DNA from: JBCBKP01 sp038521625
Lineage (GTDB): Bacteria > Planctomycetota > Phycisphaerae > Phycisphaerales > UBA1924
Length of the DNA stretch: 64,000 bases
Reading direction: 5' to 3'
Assembly: GCA_038521625.1 (NCBI GenBank)
Contig: JBCBKP010000007.1
Location: forward strand, 42,997 to 106,996
In this document: piece after piece, positions 40,269 to 47,164 of the stretch
How the letters are laid out: each line of letters begins with the position of its first letter
Position numbering within the stretch: position 1 is the first letter of the stretch
Translations under genes and position numbers: made by a program
The notes under the pieces: model-generated
Databases searched by the model: none
What the model saw: the letters and a program-made list of their open reading frames with translations, nothing else
Told to the model about the DNA's origin: nothing

Positions 40269-40439
40269 CTAGCGGACCTGCTTCTTCTTGACCTTGACGA
40301 CGGCGTGGGCCTCCGCGGTCCACCCGATCGCGAGGCCGAGGATGAGGACGGTCCACCAGGGCAGCGAGCCGAGGCCCGGGCTGGTGAGGGCCTGCGCGAT
40401 CGTGTCGTCGACAGTCCACCAGAGCAGGAACAATGCCAT
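40269..40439 (-). CDS. 56-residue two-helix membrane microprotein
   Basis: A short frame with ATG 40439 preceded by GGAAGGGGG 5 nt upstream, ending at TAG 40269-40271. It reads MALFLLWWTVDDTIAQALTS, then PWWTVLILGLAIGWTAEAHA and a basic tail VVKVKKKQVR. The two Trp-rich hydrophobic segments, positive C-terminus and good ribosome binding site make it a credible small membrane protein. It sits in the gap between the methyltransferase and the FmdB-like gene. No homologue is known to me. Confidence 0.6.
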   Translation of the reverse strand: MALFLLWWTVDDTIAQALTSPGLGSLPWWTVLILGLAIGWTAEAHAVVKVKKKQVR

Positions 40440-40534
40440 CGCAGCCCCCTTCCGGCCGCCCGGTGTGTCGGCGGCCTATCTGTGTTGTTCGGAAACGGCC
40501 GCGCGCCCATTCGCGCGGTGTTGGGGTCGGCCCA

Positions 40535-40540
40535 TATGAT
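40535..40540 (+). promoter_or_regulatory. Leaderless -10 element TATGAT
   Basis: TATGAT lies 5 nt (GGTCC) before the ATG at 40546, close to the sigma-70 consensus TATAAT. No ribosome binding site is present. Confidence 0.55.
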
Positions 40541-40545
40541 GGTCC

Positions 40546-40836
40546 ATGCCGACCTACGTCTACGAGTACATGAATAAAGACGGCGAGGGCACCGGCGAGC
40601 ACTTCGAGCTGGTGCAGTCGATCAAGGACGATGCGCTGACCGAGCACGAGGGGCGCCCGGTGCGCCGCGTGCCGCAGATGCCGAACATCGCCGGCCAGTG
40701 GTCGGATATGAAGGCGAAGGGCCAGCTCTCGAATGAGAACCTCGAGCGGCTCGGGTTCACCAAGTACGAGAAGAAGGGCGAGGGGTACCACGAGCGCGTG
40801 GCCGGCAAGCAGGGCCCGCGCGGGATCTCGCACTGA
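40546..40836 (+). CDS. FmdB-like small protein that has lost its zinc-ribbon cysteines
   Basis: 96 residues. The opening MPTYVYEYMNKDGEG, then HFELVQSIKDDALTEHEGRP and VRRVPQMPNIAG, follows the FmdB/putative zinc-ribbon template (MP.Y.YEC..CG..FE..Q.......C..C....R) closely, but every Cys position is replaced. The C-terminal half is charged and probably helical (NENLERLGFTKYEKKGEGYH). It cannot bind zinc as the family does. Function is unknown. It starts 5 nt behind TATGAT. Confidence 0.7.
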   Translation: MPTYVYEYMNKDGEGTGEHFELVQSIKDDALTEHEGRPVRRVPQMPNIAGQWSDMKAKGQLSNENLERLGFTKYEKKGEGYHERVAGKQGPRGISH

Positions 40837-40873
40837 TCCGGCATCCGGCAGCCGGCGGAGCTGCCGCCGCGTG

Positions 40874-40879
40874 TACCAT
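40874..40879 (+). promoter_or_regulatory. Leaderless -10 element TACCAT for tdh
   Basis: TACCAT lies 7 nt before the tdh ATG at 40887. No ribosome binding site is present. Confidence 0.45.
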
Positions 40880-40886
40880 CACAGTC

Positions 40887-41984
40887 ATGACGACCACCGC
40901 CGCCTCGCCGAGTGAGCTCGTTCTGCCCGACGGCGTCCCGCCCACGATGCGGGCTCTGGTGAAGGCCGAGCCCGGCAAGGGCCTCGCGTTCGACGCCGAG
41001 CACCCGACGCCGCGCCTGGGCGCCCGCGACGTGCTGATCCGCGTCAAGAAGGCCGGGATCTGCGGCACCGACCGCCACATCTGGGAGTGGGACGAGTGGG
41101 CCGCGGGCCGGATCCCGGTCGGGATCGTGACCGGGCACGAGTTCTCCGGCGAGGTCGTGGCGCTGGGCTCGGCGGTGACCAAGGCCGAGATCGGCCAGCG
41201 GGTCTCGGCCGAGGGGCACATCAGCAAGGGCCTGGACTTCCTCAGCCGCACCGGCGAGGCCCACATCGCCAGCGACACGCAGATCCTGGGCGTCGACCGC
41301 GACGGCGTGTTCGCCGATTACGTCGCGGTGCCCGAGGAGAATGTCTGGCCGATCCACCCCGAGATCTCGGACACGGTCGCGGCGACGTTCGACCCGCTCG
41401 GCAACGCGGTGCACACGGTGATCTCGGCCGAGGTCTCGGCCAAGAGCGTCCTGATCTCGGGCGTGGGGATCATCGGGCTGATGGCCGTGACGGTGGCCAA
41501 GGCGGCGGGCGCGAGCCGGATCTTCTGCACCGACGTCAACCCGGATCGTCTGGCACTGGCGAAGCGCCTGGGCGCGGTCGACGCGTTCGACGTGCGCGAC
41601 GGCGACGGCTGGGTCGCCGACGTCCGCCGGGCGTGCCGGGGCGAGGGCGTGGACGTTCTTCTGGAGATGTCGGGCGCGTCGGCCGGGCTCGAGTCGGGCT
41701 TCCGGGCGCTGCGCAACGGCGGCACGGCGGCGCTGCTCGGGCTGCTCGCGAAGACGCCGAAGTTCGACTTCAACGAGCACGTGATCTTCAAGGGCTGCCG
41801 CGTGCTCGGGATCAACGGGCGGCGGATGTGGGAGACGTGGTACCAGATGGAGGAGCTGCTGCTGTCGGGCCGCGTCGAGCTCGACGAGATCATCACGCAC
41901 GAGATGCCCATCGAGGACTACCGCAACGCCTTCGAGACGATGATGACCGGCGGCGGCATCAAGGTGCTGATGGATCTGATCTGA
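40887..41984 (+). CDS. tdh: L-threonine 3-dehydrogenase, zinc-type, without the structural zinc site
   Basis: 365 residues. It follows Tdh along its whole length: catalytic zinc ligands in AGICGTDRHIWEWDEWA and IVTGHEFSGEVVALG, then FDPLGNAVHTV, the NAD loop VLISGVGIIGLMAV, VLLEMSGASAGLE and GINGRRMWETWYQMEELL, then ITHEMPIEDY. It oxidises threonine to 2-amino-3-oxobutyrate. The four Cys that hold a structural zinc in the E. coli enzyme (between GEGHI and IGVGV) are all replaced (SRTGEAHIASDTQ). A related polyol dehydrogenase is possible, but the ETWYxM and FDPLGNAVHT motifs favour Tdh. Confidence 0.9.
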   Translation: MTTTAASPSELVLPDGVPPTMRALVKAEPGKGLAFDAEHPTPRLGARDVLIRVKKAGICGTDRHIWEWDEWAAGRIPVGIVTGHEFSGEVVALGSAVTKAEIGQRVSAEGHISKGLDFLSRTGEAHIASDTQILGVDRDGVFADYVAVPEENVWPIHPEISDTVAATFDPLGNAVHTVISAEVSAKSVLISGVGIIGLMAVTVAKAAGASRIFCTDVNPDRLALAKRLGAVDAFDVRDGDGWVADVRRACRGEGVDVLLEMSGASAGLESGFRALRNGGTAALLGLLAKTPKFDFNEHVIFKGCRVLGINGRRMWETWYQMEELLLSGRVELDEIITHEMPIEDYRNAFETMMTGGGIKVLMDLI

Positions 41985-42054
41985 GCGAAAGACACTATGT
42001 TTCGCACAGAGCTGAGTGAGCAAGATTTTTCTGGCAATGATCCGCTTCATTTGG

Positions 42055-42060
42055 TAGGTT
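42055..42060 (+). promoter_or_regulatory. -10-like TAGGTT in an AT-richer gap
   Basis: The tdh-to-TerB gap (41985-42090) is noticeably richer in A/T than its surroundings. TAGGTT would start a leader of about 25 nt containing GGAGG (42078-42082) before ATG 42091. Confidence 0.4.
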
Positions 42061-42090
42061 TTCTCCGTACGTGTGACGGAGGACAGGCCG

Positions 42091-42738
42091 ATGATCATCT
42101 TTGGCACGCGCGGCATCACGACGACGAGGGGCCGCGGACAGTTCTACTGCCCGCAGTGTTCCGGCGATAAGGACTTCGTCCTGAAGCGATTGCGCAGCTT
42201 CTTTCACATCTACTTCATCCCATTGCTCCCGATCTCGGGCAAGACAGAGTTTCTTCGTTGTAAGGGATGCCGTCAGGACTTCCGAACTGAGGTGCTGCAG
42301 ATGGACCCGCGTGTGGCGGCGATCGCGCTGGCCGAGCAGTTCCAGCGGGCCTTGCGCCGGACAATCTCGGCGGTCGTGATGGCCGACGGCAAGATCGACG
42401 ACGCCGAGATCGCGACGGCGCGTGAGATCGTCGCCCAGGTCGTCGGGCTCGAGCTGACGCCCGATGAGGTTGTGAGCGAGCTCGAAGAGGCGACTTCCAT
42501 CGGCCACGACGCGGTCCTTGCCGATCTGACCGACCTCGGCCCGCAGATCAACGATCAGGGCAAGGAGCTCATCGTGCGCGCGGCGATGTCGATCGCGTCG
42601 GCGGACGGGTCGTTCGATGACGAGGAGCGCGAGCTGGTCGGCAAGGTCGCCGGCGCGCTCGGTATGTCTCCGGCGCACGTTCGCGGGTTGATGGCCGAGT
42701 CGGTTGACGAGATCGAGGCCGGTCTGACGCCGGCGTGA
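42091..42738 (+). CDS. Zinc-ribbon protein with TerB-like domain
   Basis: 215 residues from ATG 42091 (GGAGG 8 nt upstream; a GTG at 42073 lacks one). The N-terminal zinc ribbon is FYCPQCSGDKDFVLKRLRSF, then FIPLLPISGKTEFLRCKGC, a form known from small zinc-ribbon proteins near the membrane. The C-terminal about 140 residues form an all-helical TerB-like fold (ISAVVMADGKIDDAEIATAR; AAMSIASADGSFDDEERELV). The acidic DGxIDDxE-type loops are typical of TerB, implicated in metal or stress sensing. It converges with the phosphatase-cytochrome gene, whose stop abuts. Confidence 0.75.
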   Translation: MIIFGTRGITTTRGRGQFYCPQCSGDKDFVLKRLRSFFHIYFIPLLPISGKTEFLRCKGCRQDFRTEVLQMDPRVAAIALAEQFQRALRRTISAVVMADGKIDDAEIATAREIVAQVVGLELTPDEVVSELEEATSIGHDAVLADLTDLGPQINDQGKELIVRAAMSIASADGSFDDEERELVGKVAGALGMSPAHVRGLMAESVDEIEAGLTPA

Positions 42739-43650
42739 TCAGTTCCGATATGGCACGTGGCACTGCTTGCAGCTCGCCCTGAGCCGCTCGAAGTTCAGCG
42801 TCGCCTCATCGCGTTCGTTCAGGATCAGCGCCCGCTCGGTCTCGGCCGCCAGCTCGGTCGCCTCGCGCATCCACGCCACGAACTCGTCGCCCAGCGCCGC
42901 CGACTCGGCGTCCTCGGTCATCGTGCGCAGGTGGTTCTCGATGATGCCGGCCTCGGCCGAGGGCACGAGATCGGGGTGCGTCAGCGGCACGGCCCAGCCG
43001 TTGCCCGCGAGCAGCTTCAGGTTGTCCCAGTGCCGGTCGAGCGCGGCCATGCCGGCGGCGAGCCCCGAGACGACCGCGATCTCGGGCGGGTGCTGATCTG
43101 AGGCGAAGATCTCGGCCTCGGAGAGCCCGTCGGCGTCGCGGACCGAGTCAAACAGCCCCGGGTAGCTGGGCGAGGTGCCGGTCGCGGCGAGCAGATCGAG
43201 GGCCTCGGTCTCGCTGAGCTGGCCCAGGGCGCGGAGGGCGCTGGCGATGGCGGCCGGGCCGCGGTGCTTGCCGTGGTGGCAGTGCACGTAGACGAGCCCG
43301 CCATCGTCTTGCTCGCGCCGGATCAGCGCGGCGAGGTCGGCGGTGCGGTCGTGGCCGACGGTGTCGTAGCCGATCGGCAGGTGGGCGTACCGCAGGCCGG
43401 CGGCGCGGGCCCGCTCGACGTCGGGGCGGGCGCCGTCGACGCTGACAATGGTCGTGACGCCCATTTCGCGGAGGGTGCCGAAGCCGGCGTCGCCGAGGGG
43501 CATGGAGCCGCTGATCGCGTGCTCATGGACGCGGACGACGTTGTGCAGGCCGGGCCGGTCGGAGACCACCGCCGTGTCGGGCGTCCGCTGCCGCGGCGCG
43601 CAGCCGGCGAGGAGCAGAGCCAGTCCGAGACATCCCCACGCGATCCTCAT
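42739..43650 (-). CDS. Lipoprotein fusing dual-specificity phosphatase and cytochrome c'-type domains
   Basis: 303 residues. The lipobox is LLLAGC at residue 17. The middle (about 45-195) is a cysteine-phosphatase fold with the P-loop VYVHCHHGKHRGPAAI (HCx5R) and a likely general-acid loop around GYDTVGHDR. The C-terminal about 100 residues form a four-helix region ending in FERLRASCKQCHVPYRN, the CxxCH haem-attachment motif of cytochrome c', where it also lies near the C-terminus and is followed by YR. Both domains would sit in the periplasm. The coupling of a phosphatase to a haem sensor or electron carrier is inference from the fusion. Confidence 0.8.
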   Translation of the reverse strand: MRIAWGCLGLALLLAGCAPRQRTPDTAVVSDRPGLHNVVRVHEHAISGSMPLGDAGFGTLREMGVTTIVSVDGARPDVERARAAGLRYAHLPIGYDTVGHDRTADLAALIRREQDDGGLVYVHCHHGKHRGPAAIASALRALGQLSETEALDLLAATGTSPSYPGLFDSVRDADGLSEAEIFASDQHPPEIAVVSGLAAGMAALDRHWDNLKLLAGNGWAVPLTHPDLVPSAEAGIIENHLRTMTEDAESAALGDEFVAWMREATELAAETERALILNERDEATLNFERLRASCKQCHVPYRN

Positions 43651-43656
43651 CGCGGG

Positions 43657-43662
43657 AAGATA
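43657..43662 (-). promoter_or_regulatory. Leaderless -10 element TATCTT
   Basis: On the minus strand TATCTT is followed by 6 nt (CCCGCG) and the ATG at 43650. No ribosome binding site is present. Confidence 0.5.
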
Positions 43663-43687
43663 CCGCGGGTTTCCGGGGCGGTTGCGG

Positions 43688-45655
43688 TCACGGCTCGTCC
43701 GCGCGGAGCGAGGCCGCGATCGAGACCTCCTGCAGGCGCACGCTGGACTCGTCGAGGTCCTGCTTGAGCCGCGCCAGCTCGTCCGGGTCGGCCCTGGTCC
43801 AGTCCGCCTCGGCGGTGTTGAGCGCGGCGGCGAGGGCGGTGTGCTTGTCGCGCAGGTCTTTGGCGTAGCCGGGCTCGAGCTTGTCCTCGAACTTCTCCAG
43901 CCGCTCGCCGATCCATTTGAGGTCGAGCCGCCCGTTGGTGATGAGGTCGGCGATGCGGTGGCGGGTCATGTCCTCGCGGGCGTGCGCGAAGCTCTCGGCC
44001 TCGATACGGTCGACCTCCTCGGCGGTCAGGCCGTGGTTCGGGACGACCTGGAGCTGGGCGCGCTTGCCGGAGCGTCGCTCGTGGGCGGAGACCTTGAGCA
44101 CGCCGTTGGCGTCGACGAGGAACTCGACCTCGAGCTGCGGCACGCCGGCGGGCATCGGCGGCAGCCCCGAGAGGTGGAACGCGCCGAGCGAGCGGCAGTC
44201 GGCGGCCATCTCGCGCTCGCCCTGCAGGATGTTGAGCTTGACCGAGACCTGGCCGTCCACCGCGGTCGAGAACATCTCGGTGGCGCGGGCGGGGACGGCG
44301 GCGTTGCGGACGACGAGCTTGGCGACGGCGCCGCCCTGCGTCTCGATGCCGAGGCTGAGCGGGATGACATCGAGCAGGAGCGACGACGAGCGCTCGCCGC
44401 GGGCGGCGCCGGACAAGATCGAGGCCTGGACGGCGGCGCCGAGGGCGACGACGCGGTCCGGGTCGAGCGCGGTGTAGGGCTCGGTCTCGAACAGCTCGCC
44501 GACCTTCTCGCGCACCATCGGGATGCGCGTCGAGCCGCCGACGAGGACGACCGCGTCGATCGGGTCGCCGTCCAGGGCCTTCCTGGCATCGCGGAGCGCG
44601 CGTCGGCAGGCGTCGAGCGAACGGTCGATCAGAGGGGCGATCATGGCCTCGAGTTCGGCGCGTGTGAGCGTGCGGTCGTAGGTCTGGTCGTCGTTGATCG
44701 CGATCCGCACCGCGGCAGTCTCGGCTTCTGAGAGCTTGTGCTTGACAGCGCGGGCGAAGTGCACCAGCGCCCGACGGGTGTCGGGCGGGAGCGCCTCGGG
44801 CGTCCGCATGTCGATCTCGAAGCGCTCGGCGATCTCGGACCGGAAGAGATCGACGATGGCGTGATCGATGTCGTCGCCGCCCAGGCGTGTGTCGCCGGCG
44901 GTCGAGAGGACCTCGTAGTAGGCCCCGTCCCCGGTCTCGCCGGCATCCGCGGGGTTGGGCGTGATGCGGAGGACGGAGATGTCGAACGTGCCGCCGCCGA
45001 GGTCGTAGACGGCGACGACCCGGGGCTTGCGGTGGCGCTCGGATTCGCGAGCGAGCCCGATGCCGTAGGCGAGCGCCGCGGCGGTGGGCTCGTTGACGAT
45101 GCGGACGACGTCCAGGCCGGCGAGGCGTCCGGCGTCGCGGGTCGCCTGCCGCTGGGCGTCGTCGAAGTATGCCGGGACGGTGACGACGGCCTTGGAGACG
45201 GGCGTGCCGAGGGCGGTCTCGGCCTGCAGCTTGACGGCGCGGAGGATGTCGGCGGAGATCTCCTGGGGCGAGAGGACCTTGGGCGACTCGGGGTTCGGGA
45301 TGGGGACCGCGACGCGGGCGGTGTCGTTCTCGCCCTCGACGACGCGGTAGCCGAGGAACGCGAGATCGGGCCGGGCGTCGTCGATCGAGCGGCCCATGAG
45401 CCGCTTGATGCTCGTGATCGTGGTGAGCGGGAACTCGGGCGCGCGCTCGAGGGCGTCCGGACCGACGACCGGCGCGACGCCACGCTGGTTCTCCGAGGGC
45501 TCGTACCGGACGACGGACGGGATGATCTGCAGGTCAGCGCTGTCGTCGGCCGGACTGAGGACGCGGGGGCCGCGCTCGTCGGCGAAGGCCGCCAGCGAGT
45601 TCGTCGTGCCGAGGTCGATGCCGATGATGGGTTCGGCCGGGGTCTCTGCGGTCAT
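43688..45655 (-). CDS. hscA: HscA-like Hsp70 chaperone
   Basis: 655 residues. The ATPase domain has IIGIDLGTTNSLAAF, VVTVPAYFDDAQRQATRDAG, VRIVNEPTAAALAYG, VAVYDLGGGTFDISVL and VVLVGGSTRIPMVREKVGEL. The peptide-binding domain has LLLDVIPLSLGIETQGG, with VDANGVLKVSAHERRSGK further on, and a helical lid completes the length. ITSIKRLMGRSIDDA and YFDDAQRQ are closer to HscA than to DnaK, although no iron-sulfur assembly genes lie nearby. It should bind unfolded client proteins in the cytoplasm. A second DnaK paralogue remains an alternative. Confidence 0.85.
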   Translation of the reverse strand: MTAETPAEPIIGIDLGTTNSLAAFADERGPRVLSPADDSADLQIIPSVVRYEPSENQRGVAPVVGPDALERAPEFPLTTITSIKRLMGRSIDDARPDLAFLGYRVVEGENDTARVAVPIPNPESPKVLSPQEISADILRAVKLQAETALGTPVSKAVVTVPAYFDDAQRQATRDAGRLAGLDVVRIVNEPTAAALAYGIGLARESERHRKPRVVAVYDLGGGTFDISVLRITPNPADAGETGDGAYYEVLSTAGDTRLGGDDIDHAIVDLFRSEIAERFEIDMRTPEALPPDTRRALVHFARAVKHKLSEAETAAVRIAINDDQTYDRTLTRAELEAMIAPLIDRSLDACRRALRDARKALDGDPIDAVVLVGGSTRIPMVREKVGELFETEPYTALDPDRVVALGAAVQASILSGAARGERSSSLLLDVIPLSLGIETQGGAVAKLVVRNAAVPARATEMFSTAVDGQVSVKLNILQGEREMAADCRSLGAFHLSGLPPMPAGVPQLEVEFLVDANGVLKVSAHERRSGKRAQLQVVPNHGLTAEEVDRIEAESFAHAREDMTRHRIADLITNGRLDLKWIGERLEKFEDKLEPGYAKDLRDKHTALAAALNTAEADWTRADPDELARLKQDLDESSVRLQEVSIAASLRADEP

Positions 45656-45700
45656 GGGCGACGGTAGGAGGAAGCCCCCTCCGCCTCGCGTTCGCTCGGC

Positions 45701-45727
45701 GCCTCCCCCGTCGGCGACGGGGGAGGC
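45701..45727. terminator. Strong hairpin downstream of the TM2 gene
   Basis: A perfect 12-bp stem (GCCTCCCCCGTC / GACGGGGGAGGC) with a GGC loop lies between the end of the TM2 gene (45756, minus) and the hscA start. No T-run follows, but its stability suggests a terminator or barrier. Confidence 0.45.
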
Positions 45728-45755
45728 GGGGGGTCACGCCGTCGTTGGTCGCTGA

Positions 45756-46037
45756 TCAGCTCCAGCCGCGCTCGTCGTTCACGCGGTCAATCTCACCGGA
45801 GAGGATGAAGAGGTCGATGATCGTGCCGATCAGGACCAGGCCGCCGGTGAAGAACCAGATGAGCCCGGTGAGCCATTTGCCGAGGTAGAAGCGGTGGATG
45901 CCGGCGAAGCCGAAGAAGCCCGCGAGGAGCATGATGTAGGCGAGGGTCTTGTCTTTCATCGGGAGCATGCGGCTCCCGGCGTGCGGATCGGTCATGGCGT
46001 GGCTCGCGTGGGCGTGGTGCGGTGCGTAGGTCGTCAT
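45756..46037 (-). CDS. TM2-domain membrane protein
   Basis: 93 residues. A His-rich N-terminus (YAPHHAHASHAMTDPHAG) could bind metal. The TM2 domain follows: KDKTLAYIMLLAGFFGFAGI, the family's HRFYLGKWLTGL and two helices ending in TIIDLFILSGEI. TM2 proteins are small two-pass membrane proteins with no agreed function. ATG 46037 is preferred because it starts at MTTYAPHH; a longer frame is open upstream but has no support. Confidence 0.8.
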   Translation of the reverse strand: MTTYAPHHAHASHAMTDPHAGSRMLPMKDKTLAYIMLLAGFFGFAGIHRFYLGKWLTGLIWFFTGGLVLIGTIIDLFILSGEIDRVNDERGWS

Positions 46038-46079
46038 GGCAGAGGCTTGTTGGGATCGCCCCGCCCGGCGTTTCAAACG

Positions 46080-46097
46080 CCCCCAGGCTACTGGGGG
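46080..46097. repeat. Hairpin CCCCCAG-GCTA-CTGGGGG
   Basis: A 7-bp perfect stem lies in the divergent gap between the TM2 gene and the secreted protein at 46170. Beside it (46068-46080) is a second small inverted repeat, GCGTTTCAAACGC. Both could be operator sites for the divergent pair. Confidence 0.35.
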
Positions 46098-46139
46098 GCT
46101 GCGCAGCGGGGAGGGCTTGGTGGGCGGCGTGGGGGCCGC

Positions 46140-46145
46140 TATGGT
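46140..46145 (+). promoter_or_regulatory. -10-like TATGGT before the dockerin-like protein
   Basis: TATGGT is followed by a leader of about 24 nt that contains GGAGGAGGG just before ATG 46170. Confidence 0.4.
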
Positions 46146-46169
46146 CGGGGCTCTTCGGAGGAGGGCGCG

Positions 46170-47144
46170 ATGCGTGCAATGCGGCTGAGTTTTGGGTGTG
46201 TGGCGTTCGGTTCGGCGATGGGGCTGTCGACGGGCCTCGCGGGGGCGCAGCTTGCGGACTTCGCGGACTGGCGGCTGGTCGAGGATCCAGCGGACCCGAG
46301 CTTCTCCGCCGTGGTGAACGGGCCTGAGGCCCGGCTGTTGGCATCGAACGCGATGCCGGGGGTGGTCCCGGCGGGGACCGACATCGGTCTGCAGTCGGTG
46401 GACGGGTTCACCGTCGCGAGCTCGACCGCCGGATTCGCGTTCAGCCCCGGGGCGAGTTTCGAGCTGGCGATCGATTACCAGGCGACGTTCGCGGCGGCGA
46501 CGGGCGGGCTGAGCTTCGGGTTCGGGATCGGCGAGGACCTGGCCGGCGTGAATTCGGCCGGGGTCCTGCTGGTCACCCAGCTCGGGCTGCCGGCGGCGGT
46601 GCCGTTCATCGGGCCCGTCGGCGGCGCGGCGGTGGTCAACGACGAGATCGAGGCGTTCTTCGTGCAGCCCGCGGTCTCGGCGGCCCCGGCGACGCTCGCG
46701 GGGACCTTCTACGTGTCCTACGACGCGGTGTCGGGCGACCTCGTCGTGGGCTGGGGGGCGCTCGGCTCGGTCGCGCCGACGAGCGTGGCGACGATCCCCG
46801 CCGCCTCGGCCGTGGGGGCCTGGACGGGCGTCGATCTGCTGGCGACGTTCTTCATTCGCAGCGATCAGGTGGAGGCGCCGATCGTGGGCGTGGTCTCGAC
46901 GCCATGGAGCGGCGGGACGGGCGAAGTTCGGTTCGACAACCTCCGGCTCGTCTCGGGCCCGGTGAAGTGGCTGGGCTGCGGGGTCGATCTCGTGCCCGAC
47001 GGGGCCCTCGACGGGCAGGACCTGCTCGTGGCCGTGCAGGCGACGGCTTCCGGGAATCCGTCGTTCGACCTGGACCAGAGCACCTCGACGGACGTGTTCG
47101 ACCTGATCGAGTTCCTGCGCCGGTTCGACGCGGGCTGCGGCTGA
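46170..47144 (+). CDS. Secreted jelly-roll protein with C-terminal dockerin-like segment
   Basis: 324 residues. A signal peptide (MRAMRLSFGCVAFGSAMGLS) precedes a beta-sandwich region (FADWRLVEDPADPSFSAVVN; FELAIDYQATFAAATGGLSF; GEVRFDNLRLVSGP). The C-terminus (DLVPDGALDGQDLLVAVQAT ... FDLDQSTSTDVFDLIEFLRR, then FDAGCG) has two Asp-rich, helix-containing repeats like a dockerin or the short cell-surface modules common in planctomycetes. It is presumably exported and perhaps attached to other surface proteins. No catalytic motif is visible. Confidence 0.7.
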   Translation: MRAMRLSFGCVAFGSAMGLSTGLAGAQLADFADWRLVEDPADPSFSAVVNGPEARLLASNAMPGVVPAGTDIGLQSVDGFTVASSTAGFAFSPGASFELAIDYQATFAAATGGLSFGFGIGEDLAGVNSAGVLLVTQLGLPAAVPFIGPVGGAAVVNDEIEAFFVQPAVSAAPATLAGTFYVSYDAVSGDLVVGWGALGSVAPTSVATIPAASAVGAWTGVDLLATFFIRSDQVEAPIVGVVSTPWSGGTGEVRFDNLRLVSGPVKWLGCGVDLVPDGALDGQDLLVAVQATASGNPSFDLDQSTSTDVFDLIEFLRRFDAGCG

Positions 47145-47164
47145 GCCCGAGGCGGGCGAGCCGC

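Noticed and set aside
40546..40836. FmdB-like gene as a functional zinc ribbon
   Set aside because: All cysteine positions are replaced, so the usual zinc-binding role is not claimed.
42073..42090. GTG 42073 as the start of the zinc-ribbon/TerB-like gene
   Set aside because: The only ribosome binding site (GGAGG 42078-42082) lies after this codon and suits ATG 42091.
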